In this document: in pieces, positions 10,447-23,469 of the stretch | Numbering within the stretch: the stretch's first letter is position 1 | How the letters are laid out: every line of letters starts with the position of its first letter | Origin: Monomorium pharaonis | Lineage: Eukaryota; Arthropoda; Insecta; Hymenoptera; Formicidae | Direction of reading: 5' to 3' | DNA length: 64,000 nucleotides | NCBI RefSeq assembly: GCF_013373865.1 | Contig: NC_050467.1 | Location: 19,862,996-19,926,995, forward strand | The notes under the pieces: model-generated | Databases searched by the model: none | Told to the model about the DNA's origin: nothing | The model's input: the letters and a program-made list of their open reading frames with translations, nothing else | Made by a program: the position numbers and the translations under genes

Positions 10447-11397
10447 CTACCGATCGGCCGCCGCGTTTCCCCGTGCCGACGACTCAGCGCACGGCGGATC
10501 ACAACGTCTAGCATCCGGCCCGAATCTCCAATGGTACCAACACAGATTATTGCTGGCATGACCTCGACCTCGCGAACGCGACCGCGAACGCTGCCGTCCC
10601 CGAAACTCGCCACGGCCTCGCTCCGGCTGCCCGATAGCCTCGATGGACCTCCGAAGGGCCGCTATCTGTTCCGTCATCTCTTGCTGCAGCGACAACCTCA
10701 TCTGTGTTAGTTGGAGGTTGATCTTTGCCTGAAACGCGGCCGCGCCATCCGTCTCAATCACACGCGTCACCGACGGCGTTGCAGCCTCCGCTATCTGGAG
10801 GGCCGGGGCGCGGACCGCTCCCGCAATCGCATCCGCGATGTCCGCGAGCTGGTCCAGGGTGTCGGTCGCTCTTGCCACCAAATGTGGCTGCAAATACGAA
10901 GGCAATCGGCTAAGCCATACGGTTCGCAGCACGCTGTCCCCGACCGCGGCTCCCGCGAGACTTCGGAGGTGCCGTAAAAATTGCGACGGTTTACGGTCAC
11001 CGATCTCCTCGTGCTCCAACAGCCTGCGTGTCTTGTGTTCTTGTGACAGGCTTAAACGCTTGGTCAATTCGCGCTTCAAAGTGTCGTACGCGCCTTCCCC
11101 GGGCGGGTTCATTATTACGTCGCGTACCTCAGCCATATAAGTTGGTCCTAATGCGGTAAGCGCATAACCGAACTTCGTCGCGTCAGTGGTTATTCCGGCA
11201 GCATGGAAGCTCCGGTCTAATATGCTGAACCAGAGTTCAGGGTCGTTTGGAGTGAACTCCGGCATTCGCATCCCGACTCTGTTCACCTCCGCTCCGTGAA
11301 TTAAAGGCACCGACTGACCGGCCATGGTCGATGCTACCGCTACCTGCTGTGGCTCGAGCGGCTGGACCAACATTTCGTTGTCGCGCATCAAAGGCAT
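10447..11397 (-). CDS. gypsy Gag polyprotein
   Basis: 316 codons starting 125 bp inside the 5' LTR. The N-terminal half has the insect gypsy capsid pattern (MPEFTPNDPELWFSILD, then PPGEGAYDTLKRELTKRLSLS near residue 100 and QFLRHLRSLAG near 140). After a helical Gln-rich region comes an Arg/Ser/Gly-rich basic stretch (about 258-285) and a Cys/His knuckle-like end (CWYHWRFGPDARRCDPPC) for nucleic-acid binding. Gag forms the particle that packages element RNA. It lies in the frame one step from the protease, consistent with -1 frameshifting. The frame is intact. Confidence 0.93.
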   Translation of the reverse strand: MPLMRDNEMLVQPLEPQQVAVASTMAGQSVPLIHGAEVNRVGMRMPEFTPNDPELWFSILDRSFHAAGITTDATKFGYALTALGPTYMAEVRDVIMNPPGEGAYDTLKRELTKRLSLSQEHKTRRLLEHEEIGDRKPSQFLRHLRSLAGAAVGDSVLRTVWLSRLPSYLQPHLVARATDTLDQLADIADAIAGAVRAPALQIAEAATPSVTRVIETDGAAAFQAKINLQLTQMRLSLQQEMTEQIAALRRSIEAIGQPERGRGEFRGRQRSRSRSRGRGHASNNLCWYHWRFGPDARRCDPPCAESSARGNAAADR

Positions 11398-11522
11398 CTC
11401 TTCTTAACGTTCTTGTAACACTCGTCACAAACACCTTGTCCACGGAAATAAAAAACAGAACGCGGAGAAAAAGCAAATGAGCGTTTATTTCTCGCGCCGA
11501 CGGATCACGTCGGGGTCACCAC
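11398..11522 (-). promoter_or_regulatory. gypsy leader with primer-binding site next to the 5' LTR
   Basis: Directly inside the 5' LTR the minus strand reads GTGGTGACCCCGACGTG (11506-11522), in the position of the tRNA primer-binding site. I did not assign the tRNA. The remaining leader leads to the gag ATG. Confidence 0.7.
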
Positions 11523-11874
11523 TTTAGCGTGTTAGGATAGGTGTGTCCGTGCAGGAGTGTGATCCGCGAAATTACGAGGCAGACGATTTGCGAGTATAGA
11601 AAAGAACTTTATTCGAATTCGCGGTACATCTGACGCGACGTGTAGGTCCGAATCGTTCGGTATCCGCTAGACGACTCGCCGTGAACCTTTTTGTTTTTTC
11701 GTCCTCTCCGCACTTATCCCTACCTGGGATTCCGTCCTTGATTTCTTATTATGGTTCGTTGCCCGATTTCAACTAACGTTGTTCTTCGTTTACGCGGCTT
11801 TGTCAATCTTTCGCGCGCTTAAAATCGGGCAACGACCTGCCGGTTTGCGGGCGTGTGGCGACGCGATCGCCACA
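11523..11874 (-). repeat. LTR of the gypsy element (5' LTR in element orientation)
   Basis: 352 bp, same length and apparently same sequence as 6574-6925, followed by the AAAT duplication at 11875-11878. It should hold the element promoter. It reads on the minus strand, away from the downstream cnc exons and toward the exon at 5795. Confidence 0.93.
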
Positions 11875-12420
11875 AAATAATCAATTCGCTTGAAAATAAA
11901 GACCAGACGCAATGTATGATTAATAGACTTATCGTGCAAATGGAACGTACGTCACATACATATACAGGTATAACAGTTGGTAGCGGACGCGTTAATAGAC
12001 CCGACTGCATCTCGTTCTCTCTTTTTTAAAATCGTTTCTTTGGCATTCTTGCCGCGCGCTTTCTGTCGCATAATGAAAAGGGAGGTAAGTACATTAACGG
12101 CGAGAAATGTTATGCGACACGAACCGCATGTGGGAGAATGTCGAGGACACTCGCGCGAATGTCGGCGAGAGAGATGGAGGGAGACTGTAACGAGCGCGCA
12201 TGCAACGCGCCGTGGCGTCTACCTGCATACCAAGGTGCACTTTGTTCAGGTATATAACCACGGGTTTCCAGGCAGGCAGGTTCCAGTTCCGGACGACTCG
12301 AGGCTGGGGAGTGGCTTCAGGAACGCCCTCGCTCTACCTTCCTCCCTACCTCTCCTTCCAACCCCACCAGCCTGTCCAGCCCTTCTGTCGGGTGCGGTTC
12401 CCCTCCGTTCTCTTTCTCTC

Positions 12421-12424
<4 letters not shown>

Positions 12425-12497
<73 letters not shown>
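12425..12497. repeat. (CT)n microsatellite, about 73 bp
   Basis: CT dinucleotide run with one TTT interruption at about 12477. It creates Ser/Leu repeat reading frames that are not genes. Confidence 0.95.
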
Positions 12498-15400
12498 GCA
12501 TTTAATTACTTTGCGCCCGACAGAATATACGCCTAGCTACGAGACACTCTACGTCGAGCGTGCTATCAACGGTTGACGAAGGGTCCGCTTGTTAAATTCT
12601 CCTTAGAAATTCATATATTGAGATCCTACTCATACGTGTAACTGTGAGGATTATCTTGACAATTGACAATTTTGAAATGTTTGAGAACCAGAGAAAATGT
12701 GAACGGTTGTCTTTATGTAGAATTTGGAAAGAATATCAGATATTCTAATAGTGAAGCGAATTCTTATTGAATAACTAGATTGCTTACGTTATTGTATTTT
12801 TTCTTTCATTTTTATTTAAAAAAGTTAAAAAAAGAAATTGTTTACATGTCATAGAGTTATACTTTGTTTTTGTATTTTCTTTAGCCGTAAGTACGAGATA
12901 AGCCGCATTTCAAAACTAATATTAGAGTGCAAGAGAGCGCTATAATTCAAAGTATTCGTTCGTTTACGACGACGAAATGAATTAATCGGACAGAGCGGTA
13001 ATAACTTTTTGAGCAGAGAATGGACCAAGAAGAGCAGCAGAGCTCATTACGCGGTTATCTCGTCGTCGATCAATCGAGATATTCGGCGCATGGCGTGTAT
13101 GATTAATGAGTTACTAGACTAATACATAAGAAATTCTTCCATCATCCTTATTCCGTAGGGCTTGATGGAAGAAAATGGTGGTCCGACATAACATAGAGCA
13201 AAAGAGCTACGTGATGCGTGCGCTGAAGTAGAAATGGCGAATTGATGACTAGAAATTAATTGTAAAGAGCTAAAGTAGTCGAAGCAAATCGCAATACGGG
13301 TCATAAAGTTCATATATATACATATATATATATTTATACGGAATTGAAAAAAATATTTTCAGCTAATCTTCGTTGCAGTTATGCAGTCGTTTATCATATA
13401 TTAATTTATTTGTTTGAGAAAGATGGACACGGAAAAATATGGATAAATGGACAGATAAATATAGTTAACACATTATTGCTACTCTCTTGATTTGTACAAC
13501 GTGTCTCGTATTTTTGATTATCTTGTAATTTAATTTTTTCATGATAAATCCGCAAAAAATAAGAAAATTTCGTTTCTTAGTCAATATAATAAGTAATTTT
13601 GTTTCAATCTAAATTTAAGTTACAATTTAATATTTGAAGGTAAGAATATTTATTATTAAATTTGCAAAAAGTTGTAAAAAGTATCTATTTATTTTATCGT
13701 TGTATTTTCTATGAAGAAAAATCAGATCTTTGAATTTATCATAAAATTTATGTTAAAAAAATTTGTGCCGCTTATAACATAAACTGCATTAGTATTTGCA
13801 TGAAAAATCATAATATATTTACAAAGCGAATTTCGTGCCAATCGCGATATTCGCGCGCGGAGTTGGTGGTTCGAAATGAAAAGAAAAGAGGAATAGATGA
13901 AAGGCGGCAGCGTATACGTTACCGCCGCAGCGCAAGGTGCTTGTACCAATTTGACGAAGCATGATGGATTATACGTCATATGTAAAAAATTTACATCCAC
14001 GGAATAAATTATCATCGCATTGTCTCGAGCACGGACGTATTAGAGAGACGCACGGCATGTTCAACGTATCGCAAATGCGTTTGAATCTTTTATTCAACCA
14101 ATTGTTGCATAATTATCAAAAATACTCCCGCACCACACGCGATCCGGCCAAGGCGAAATCTATTCCTAAACCGAATACCGATGATAGAATAGATTTTAAT
14201 AATAATGTTCTTGCTCGATGATCGACTGTAATAAGCGTAACCCGACCGGTCTACTCGTGATACTTTTAAATTTATTATTACGATACGTCTATGCGAACGG
14301 AAAGGTACCAGTAATCGCGTAGCCGACTATTAGCACCTTCGCGATACTGAATAACCTTTATCGAGATCGACGAGAGATCGGTTTTCGTTACGCTCGGTGA
14401 GATTCAAGTCGTATAATGGGCGTTCAACCCGGACAACTCCGCCTTCTTAGATATGCCAGCGACATTATTATATCTGCAACTGCAGCTATACGACTGGAAG
14501 AGAATAAACTATATGAGATTATCACGCAAAATATAAAATCCGTAATCAAAACAATTTGCAGTGCTGATGTTTTGCATTCACCAGACATTGAGTAATGTTG
14601 CGCAAAAATGTTTATCAAAACATTATGGCTTTTTTCTATCTTTAAAATTAGCAAAAAAATAGTATTAATTTACTTTTTAAATTTTTTAAAAATAAATTTG
14701 CAATGGCATTGTTTGACATATTTATATTGACGATGTAATGCATTATTAACTGCAAATGTATTGATATTGTTTGTAAAATTAGATTTTTTAACTCTTGGCT
14801 CTAGTGGTATGTACTAGTGTCTTTAAAGTTTTATCACGTAGAACTGCATTTCGCCTAAGAACGAGCTATTTAAATTTTGCATTTTTACATTTTTTTAGCA
14901 TGTTGTAATATAAATATAATTACACATAAATGTAAAAATTATTATAAAAAATTATTTACATAATAAAAGAGAAAACTTTCTTTTCTCCAAAAATTTATTA
15001 TGGAAAATTTTGACATTACGCAGTATTACTTTTGTATGGCAATTATTGGAATACTTACTGGAATATTTACTCAATATAATTAAAAATCTCTGGTAATATT
15101 TATATTATACATAATATAACGCATAATTTTAAGCTTTTCGCGTTTTAATTAGAAAATAACTACTGATTGAAAAATATTATTGATTGACACTTACAGATGC
15201 GAGAAAAAATAATTAATGCCAATAAACAAATGTATTTAAACATGATGTAGCAATGTAAAATTGCATTTTAAAATAGAACTGGATATGAAATCCGTGAAAT
15301 TTTGCGCCGTACTCTAAAACGAAGAAGCATTTATCTTGTAGCATAAAAGACAACGCAATTTCCTGAATATTTCGATGAATTAAAGGAACCGTATATCGAT

Positions 15401-15786
15401 ACGATGAATTGTAGAGGGACAGCGAAATTGGGATTGGGTGGGGACCTCTCGATAGGAACGCATGCGTAAGCGCATAAAACTGAACATCTGCCACGTGCGC
15501 GGGCGGCGCACAGTGCGTGGATTCGTGCGTCGACTAAAATCACGAGGGGGAAGAAGGCTAGAAAGCATGGCCGCATCCGCCATGCGCGGCCGCCCAGACG
15601 CAATCGACTAATTTTCTGTCAATTTCCAATTTCGGTATCAAAATTCGCTAAGGAATAGAAGTCATTAGAAGAACATGTAAGATAAGAGAGATCTTATCAA
15701 ACTTCATTACATTATATTCATGAAGTTCAGAGGTAAAATGGATCAATCATCCCTATAGAGGTAAAATATAGCTTTTTTTTGCTATT

Positions 15787-15819
15787 CTCATTAAAAGTAG
15801 TGAACTCATTAAAAGTAGT
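15787..15819. repeat. Short tandem duplication, 18-bp unit
   Basis: CTCATTAAAAGTAGTGAA is followed at once by a second copy of its first 15 bases. A simple local duplication in AT-rich intron DNA. Confidence 0.8.
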
Positions 15820-16099
15820 ACGCGAGTACTTATCCGAGAACTTTTTATCTTATATGATGAAAGCATTATCTCTTATTGTCATATAATTTGTCGTTTATTA
15901 TAGAAAAATAAATTACAAAATAAATTATATTCAACCTTCCAAAAAATTATTTAGTTAAATTTTTATTATCTTAGACTACGTAAGATTTTGAAAGTTACCG
16001 AGATAATTTATTTTGATCATTAATTCGTGATGCATACGTGAAACGTGAAGTATTTCAGATTGGTCGATTTATTTTTTTTTAATTCCATAATCGCAAATT

Positions 16100-16135
16100 G
16101 TTTTACAATTATAATTACGATTATAATTGTAAAAC
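16100..16135. repeat. Perfect inverted repeat, 16-bp arms and 4-nt loop
   Basis: Arms at 16100-16115 and 16120-16135 are exactly complementary around TACG. The AT-rich stem could extrude as a cruciform or be the core of a decayed foldback element. No terminator role is inferred in a eukaryotic intron. Confidence 0.8.
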
Positions 16136-17727
16136 TACGCTGTTATGATCGGATTAATAATAATATATAATCTTATATCGACAAATATAGAACACGAAAA
16201 GAATGAAAATGGAAAAAATGCAGTTAACAGTAAGAAATACACGCAATCGATAGACCGCGTTGTGTTAATTTCCGCTTCAATTCGTCAAGGATTGCCCTCC
16301 GGGGAGAAAAAATAATATCCAACTATCTCCACGCATGGCAATAGCCGTGACCAATTCCTGCCGAAGTGGATTTGGAATTAGACGCGGGAACCCCACTTCG
16401 GACCGCACTCTAACTCCGTAGCGAGTCCTTCGCAATTCCCGAAAAGGCTCCTCGTCATCCCTCTTTTCGAATAACTATAAAAAAGCAGCTACCATCCTCT
16501 CTTTGCGTGTCCTACTTGATCTCCCTAGAAAAACTGGACGTTTCGAGGATTGTAAGAGGAAACGAATGCGCAAAGGATCAAAGGATTAAATTTTTGCAGC
16601 AACAAAATTTCTCGTGGAAAATTCTTGACGCTCTAAGTTCATGGGCATTCGTTGTCCAGCGGACGATTTTTTTGTGAGCGCGATTCGATTCCTCGCCACG
16701 TCCCGCGAGGGAATCAATATTTGGAGCTGTGCGTGTTCCGCCATGTTAGTCCAGCTATGCCAGCGGCAGCCCCCATGGGGGATGTGTCTGCGAGGGCAGC
16801 TGGCGAGGCGTGTATGGGGGTTACAGGGATACTCAGAGCCATGACTTGCTACATCCACCCCTGTAACACGAGCACGCACCATTACTCATATCGCGGCTCG
16901 TTGCACGCCACGGATTCGGGACGAATCCAGGAGGGCACTTCCAGGAAGCCTCGGGATGAAAATAGGCGGTAACAATAGACCGCGACGTCATGTCTAGCTT
17001 CGTGCCGGCACAATACGTAGCGCAAAAATATAATCGCTCCGGTACAATATGTAAACGTAAAAAAATAGAATCGCGTTGAAGTTAAAACATTTTGCGAAAG
17101 TGCGGCGCTCTCGTGCGATCTCACTTTTTAAACCATTGAAACGTAATTAAGCCTGATAGTATATATATTATATATAAAAGGTGCTATTGTAACGTGTTAC
17201 TTCTTTATGAAATTTGTTTAAACGATAAAAAAAAATCCATACGTCAAATTATTTATGATCTGAAACATTTTCTCCTAGAGAGGATTTTCCATCTGTGCTC
17301 AAGCACTCAAGTATAATTCGCTACAACTACACATGAGAGAAAACGTTCGACTTTTGCGACGTGTACCATATTATGCTTTCGTGTATGTGTTAAATACATA
17401 AATTCGCGCGGGAAACTAATTAATGTGAATTCCACCTTCGGTGAAAACCGGCCGTTCGTCATGCATAGCGACGATTCTCGAAATTATCTCGTAAATAATC
17501 TCTCGCCGCAGCGTCGAACATACGGGCATTATCTGTAATGAAGGCTGACATTGATAAATATAATTGTAATAACGTATTATGTTTCGCAGTACTCACAAAC
17601 CGAGTACGAATGCCAATCGCAACGTTCGGCGTAATTATATCTGCCCGGATTGGTCGAGCCGACTCCAATCCTTCGTCCGAGCACTTTAATTAATCCTTTC
17701 GTTAATCTCATATTAATAAAATGGAAT

Positions 17728-17775
17728 AGAGAGAGCGAGAGAGAGAGAGAGGGAGGGAGAGAGAGAGAGAGAGAG
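17728..17775. repeat. (GA)n microsatellite
   Basis: GA run with GC and GGG interruptions in the large cnc intron. Confidence 0.9.
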
Positions 17776-20700
17776 CCGCTATAGAGCGTCCATTTTAAAG
17801 CCGCGTCGACGTGCTCAACAAAAGGGCCGGGATTCCTTCTGGACGAGCACGAGCGGCTGCTCCTCTGCTCCTTCGCCACGTCCTTCGTATATCTCAAACG
17901 TTTCAATCCTATCGGCGGATTAAAACATTAACATAAAACTCGTATTAGAGTCAAGCTGCACAGAGTCCCGGAGATGACGACAGTCGCCAGTAACGATGAA
18001 AAATTAAGTTCGTGGCATCTCCTCTTCTCTCTCTTCCTTTTAGCTTTTCGAAGTTCTCGCCGCCGTACAATAGAGCTTGTCTACAGTCTGTAGAAGTCGT
18101 TACCTGGTTGAGATCGTCTCTACGATTTTGTGAGGTTTTTTGCAAATCATGCTAGTTCTATAAGCGTCCAATATGCCTCTTCGGCTCGTCGAAACCTCAC
18201 ACCGAATTCGACTTTCGACTTTTGCTACCGGATAATAAATACAATATGGCCATTCCTTTTGAGAGGAAAACTTTTTCCCGTCTAAGATTCGTAACGATAT
18301 TTTTTGATCGTTTATTGTCACTATTTGGAAAAGTAAATTATTAAGAATATCAGAATTTATTGATATAAAAAGATATATGCATGTATCTTTTTTTTTTTTT
18401 TAATAATCTTGCCAGTACAAGTTCAGCATTTTTATTGTTACTGGATAAGTCATATTAAAACATGAAGTATTCTTGACTAAGCTGGCTAAAACACGAGCTC
18501 GAGTACGTGGAAAGAATGCAAAGCCAAACATTAAATAAACAAAAGACCACATTGCTAGTACACCGAGGCGAAGTTCTTCTGGTAGAATCGTGTTGGTTTA
18601 GGATAGATATGTATCAGACCGTATGGGTTAAGGTCAGCCTGTCACCTCAAGTACCATTAGCCCTTTCTAGACACCCTCTCCGTTCTACCTCCAACCTGTC
18701 ATTAATGCATCAAGGTATTTTTTGTCGATGGACTTTCCTGAGAATCTCTCGCAAGCAATAAAAGGAACGGCTATTTTGTATCAATCAGGCATGGACTGTG
18801 TATAATGGAAGCGCAGTAATAGTACACGTAGATACTTATTTAAAAGGCACGCTTGCTTGCAGCTTTAATCACAATATTCATTACAATTAGTCATTATTCT
18901 TGAAAAATTTGAAAAAGAAATCTGCGAATTGTCATTGATTTTTTGAAATAGATATAACAGAAAAATATAATGTGGCGAAAAGTATAATAAACATTCGAAA
19001 TAAAGACAACTTTTAACAATACAAAGTTTTTGTTAAGTCGATTACAATAATTTCATATGATTATACATGGTGTATTAATCAGAAAAATGTTTCATGAGAA
19101 AATTTTTCATCTTTAATTTTAATAAATTTCTCCACTTATCTTCATAGGTGACGAAAGTTCTTTCACATACGAAAAGTATGATAATAGTTAGAGATTGACC
19201 GATTTAAAATCTGTTTTGTCATGTGGGTTACTATGTCCCGCGGAAGAATTTGTGCATCACCACAACTTGCAACAAGGAACTTTGGAAGTCAAACCGTTAT
19301 AAACCAGCATTTGCGAGTTAGAAACCAGTACGGCAAGAAAAGAAATTTTATATACATTATATTATATATTTCATTATACAACTAAATTAAATATTCACAT
19401 TTAAGTTTAAATGTATAAAAATCATCATTTGTATGTGAGTGATTTAGTGATTTTTTTCCCATTATTCTGCATAAAAAAAGATGAAGTTATTTATTTAAGT
19501 GTAATTCAACACGTTTTGCTGCTACATAAAACTAAATCATACACAAAACATTTGTTACACACTTGCATTTTGCATTGTTGCTGTCAAAAATAAGCTTTCC
19601 CATAGCAATTCCAATTTTTGTCAAATTAATGAGTAAAATTAATTTATTAAATTTACATTTTTAATTGAGATCTTTCTCTTTTACTTATTAATATAACCCC
19701 TATTATCAAAAATTATCCGTAAAAATCAAAGTTTATTCAAAATGATATCAATTTGTATACTACAAATCTTCCAGCACAAAGCGTGTTATTCTAGACATAA
19801 AATAGGGTAATATCTGTCTCTCAGAGCACATTTCTCGCGGGCCAACGCTTAACGTTACTTTTGCGAAGTGCCCAATGAAACTCGCGCTTTATTGGACATG
19901 CGATGCGTTGTAATAAAATATTTCTTACGCGCCACCACAGTCTGCTCGGCGCGGTTTGGACGGGATAAAGGGCATACCGTGAAGGAAACGCCGTCGCTTC
20001 GTGTCTGGCCGGTTGGCGAACGCCTCCGATATGACGGGTTAAGCCGGAAGGAGATAGGTAACGGGAGACGAAGTTTTCGGAAGTCGAAATGAGAAAAATG
20101 CACCTTCTAAGCATGACTCGACTACCGCGTGGCTCTCGTGGTGGACGCGTGGCCATCGAAAAGTGCAAGCTAGACACGAAGAGAGAACGTCATACTATGA
20201 GGTGGCAACAATGCTCATTGACGGGCACCACCAGATCGAGAATGACTTGTACGTATGGAGGTGTTTGCAAGGTTTTTGACCTCGTTTTCAGAATTCTTCC
20301 TTGCGTACGAGAGTGCCGTCTTGATTACCTTGCTCTTTCTGTGTGGCGAAACCGGAGAATTCGGACTTTGCGACTAGCCCGCTTGACATTCCGCGACCTG
20401 TCTTATGCTCTTTCTAATTTAATTTTAGTTGCTTGTAATAAATAGAAATTAAGTGACAGTAATTATTGGAACTTGTCGTCCACCAGTAGGAAATTAAGAA
20501 ATAAAGATAATTTGCTTATAGTCGACCAAACTGGCAAGTTTTATTACGGAACTAGTACGTTTTGGCCCTCGTTTTGGACCCTTTCAAGTAGAATACAGTT
20601 GATGCTCGTAATTATACTGTGGATAAAAAATTTTTTATAAAAGAATTGTATAAAAATGGATGAGAACGAAGAACGCAGAAAGTAAGCAGATAAATTAATA

Positions 20701-23469
20701 AATAATAAATATTATCGTTGTCAGTGTGTAAAATTTCATAAAATTAAGTAGATGATATCAAAATACTGTATAGTCGAAATTTTAAGAATGTTGTTATTCG
20801 TGAACGGTTCGAGCACAACTAACGGCCAGAATGTGAGACAATCAAGGCGAAGTCAGAAATTAAGTGATTTTTATCATTTAATAAATTACAGCGATAAAGG
20901 ATTCACCCTCCTCGATGTAGTTATGACCAGTTGCTGCTTTCCTGATTTAATTTAGATGAAAGAAATCCAACGCGATAATAACTTAAATGTGTCTTGCATG
21001 CATTTTTATTTCAGAAACACGGGTCTATTAATTTTAACCATATCCATTGCACCGACGTAGCTCTTCGTGTTTACTTCCACGATTACCGAACCGTATCATG
21101 ACGTATTCACGGATCTGCAAACTGTTTGCTCGAAAAGAGAGGTGTGACATCGTTTTTGTGAGCGTATTCGATTACGCGGCATGTCCGTTGTCTGAACGAT
21201 GACCAACGTTTTTCAACCGCCATTATTCCCTCAATTATGTTACCTTACCGTGAATTTCGATACTCGACTTCGTTTTACAATTGTCGGTACAATTCACGGC
21301 TGATTGTTAGTCAGAATGGCTATCGATGTCCGAAACTGATAAATCTGAACGCAGCCGTGAAAATACTTAAAATGTAAATTCAGCTGTAATACCTCCTTTA
21401 TTTATTCTCTTTTATTAATCGCGAGATTTTATAGAAGTGCATTTGAAATTTAATCCGATACCAAAATAAGTGTGAGTATTACGCTTCTCAAAATATGCAG
21501 TATTATTGGTGACGTGTACTACTATTCCGCGGTCAACGATTCAGGTATTAATCACTATCTAGGAACGATGCTTAAAAGTGATTGCGCATAATTTTAATTT
21601 CCGACGGTAAGAACGATGAAGAATTTATCGCTTTGCATATCGTAGTATTAAGTGTTACGGGGTTAATCGTCGAGTCAGATGTATGCTAAAGGAACAGTAA
21701 ACGGGTTCAGGCTACTTTCCGACGGCATGTTGCTATTGAGCGCGCTGTTGAATAATAAACTCGCATTACGCGTTTGACGAGGAAACGAAGTGAAAAAGTC
21801 AAAAGGAGCCGTGTCGGTGTCAGCCGACGTTCCGGAACGAGCCCGGAATATTGGCGGAATATTGGAAAGCACAACTTCATGCAGCTGCTATTATTTATCG
21901 GCTGCATAAAGTGTTCCAGGTTGCGTTCTTCAGGACAATTCCGCAGGATCGACTGCGTATTGTTACGTTACAGTTTTGTCGATGGTCCTATAGTTCGTTC
22001 GCCGCGGCATACTGGCAGATACAGTGATTTGCACTTATTGGTTAATAAATCAGCGCTATGGCGCTACGTTTGCCATTAGGTGTCGATATTCTTCGACATA
22101 TTCATGATGAAGTGACGTTGCCATGGTAAATTGAAATAGCGCCACTCTCCTCAATAGTCCAGCTCGATCCACAAAATTGTTCATAGGAAACGACGTGAAA
22201 CATTTCAGATTTTGATTATGGAAAGTAATAAGTGATAAATTATACTTAAGATTGCGACATTTGCGGCATAATTATTATATGATGTCAATAAAACATGCAC
22301 TCTGCAGTTTGAGATTATTTTAACTTATGACTTTATGGTTATATAATAACATAGTATTATTAAATCAATATAATATTATTAAATATGTTTCAATTACATT
22401 ATATAATATCAGTATAATGTTACAGTATGTTAATATTATATTTTCTACTATTGTTTACAGAATTAACATATTAATGCATTATTTTTTATGGAATGAACAT
22501 TTTTTTTATAAATTTAGAATAGAAACTATGCTTCATGTAATTTATAAAATTGGTCGAGTTTAATCAATGACTTATCTATATAAAGATTATTTAATTGCGT
22601 CATCACTGACGATCGCCAAGGATTGTCATGGTTACAAAGTTTATGCATTCATCAAAGACCCACAGCCACTGTCAAGCAGCCTAGAGTGCACATAATAAGT
22701 ATGCTGACCGTATCGGTGGCAATTATGAAATTATTCCAATATATGCAGGTGGATCTCGAACTGCGTTCGAATGAGAGTGACGACACAAGAATAATAGGTA
22801 TCAATGGAGCGGGCATTTGACAGGATTTAGATAGCATCTTAACAGCAGTAGTTTACAAGCTTTATCATCCGGTGATTTAACCTAGTGACTAGCTCAGTGG
22901 TTAAGCACACTATGAGGCATATTTATATACAAATGTATAAAAACAATACTAATCATTAATTATATAGCAGCAATGAATCTCTTTAGTCCCATAAGTTGCA
23001 TCTGTAATTTTCACAATACTTTTGTTATTTGCATCTACCTTTATTGCATTGAAATGCAATGATATATAACACGTTTTAAATGTTGTTTAAATGTTGCGTG
23101 TTTCTAAATTATTTTTTAATACAAGAGAATATTTAAGTAACTGATGTAAAATCAAAACGAAACTTGTGATGAATATAGAATTAGTTTTACTATAATTTAA
23201 CTTATGTATTATATATTTTCATAATTTATGTTTAATGCTAAAATTAAAGCTATAAGAGAGTAAATTTCTCTCTTTATTTAATCAAAAGACAAGTATAAGT
23301 AAATATCTTTTAAAGCATAATTTTTTTACTCATATTTTTTTCAATTCAGATATCACAATTCAAATCAACATTTTCCTTCTATTACCTGCTCGTATTTTCG
23401 CCTAATGTACGTAATTGTATTGTAATTCCCGTATAAATTTTTCCTTTTAAAAAATAAAAGATCGTACCT

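Larger units (their letters stand above)
6574..11874 (-). mobile_element. Ty3/gypsy LTR retrotransposon, near-complete, young insertion
   Basis: A 5301-bp element lying antisense to cnc in its large intron. Two 352-bp LTRs (6574-6925, 11523-11874) look base-for-base identical. AAAT flanks both sides (6570-6573, 11875-11878), a 4-bp target duplication as usual for Ty3/gypsy. Read on the minus strand the order is LTR, primer site, gag, protease, reverse transcriptase, RNase H, integrase, LTR; integrase after RNase H is the gypsy order. No envelope frame is present. Gag and protease are in different frames (a -1 step). A second frame step inside RT looks like a single-base lesion or assembly error. 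Identical LTRs mean recent insertion; the element may be polymorphic in the population. Confidence 0.95.

Noticed and set aside
22888..22912. tRNA-like A-box (TAGCTCAGTGGTTAAGC)
   Set aside because: Looks like a tRNA D-arm, but no matching T-arm or acceptor stem follows within 60 bases. At most a decayed tRNA-derived fragment.
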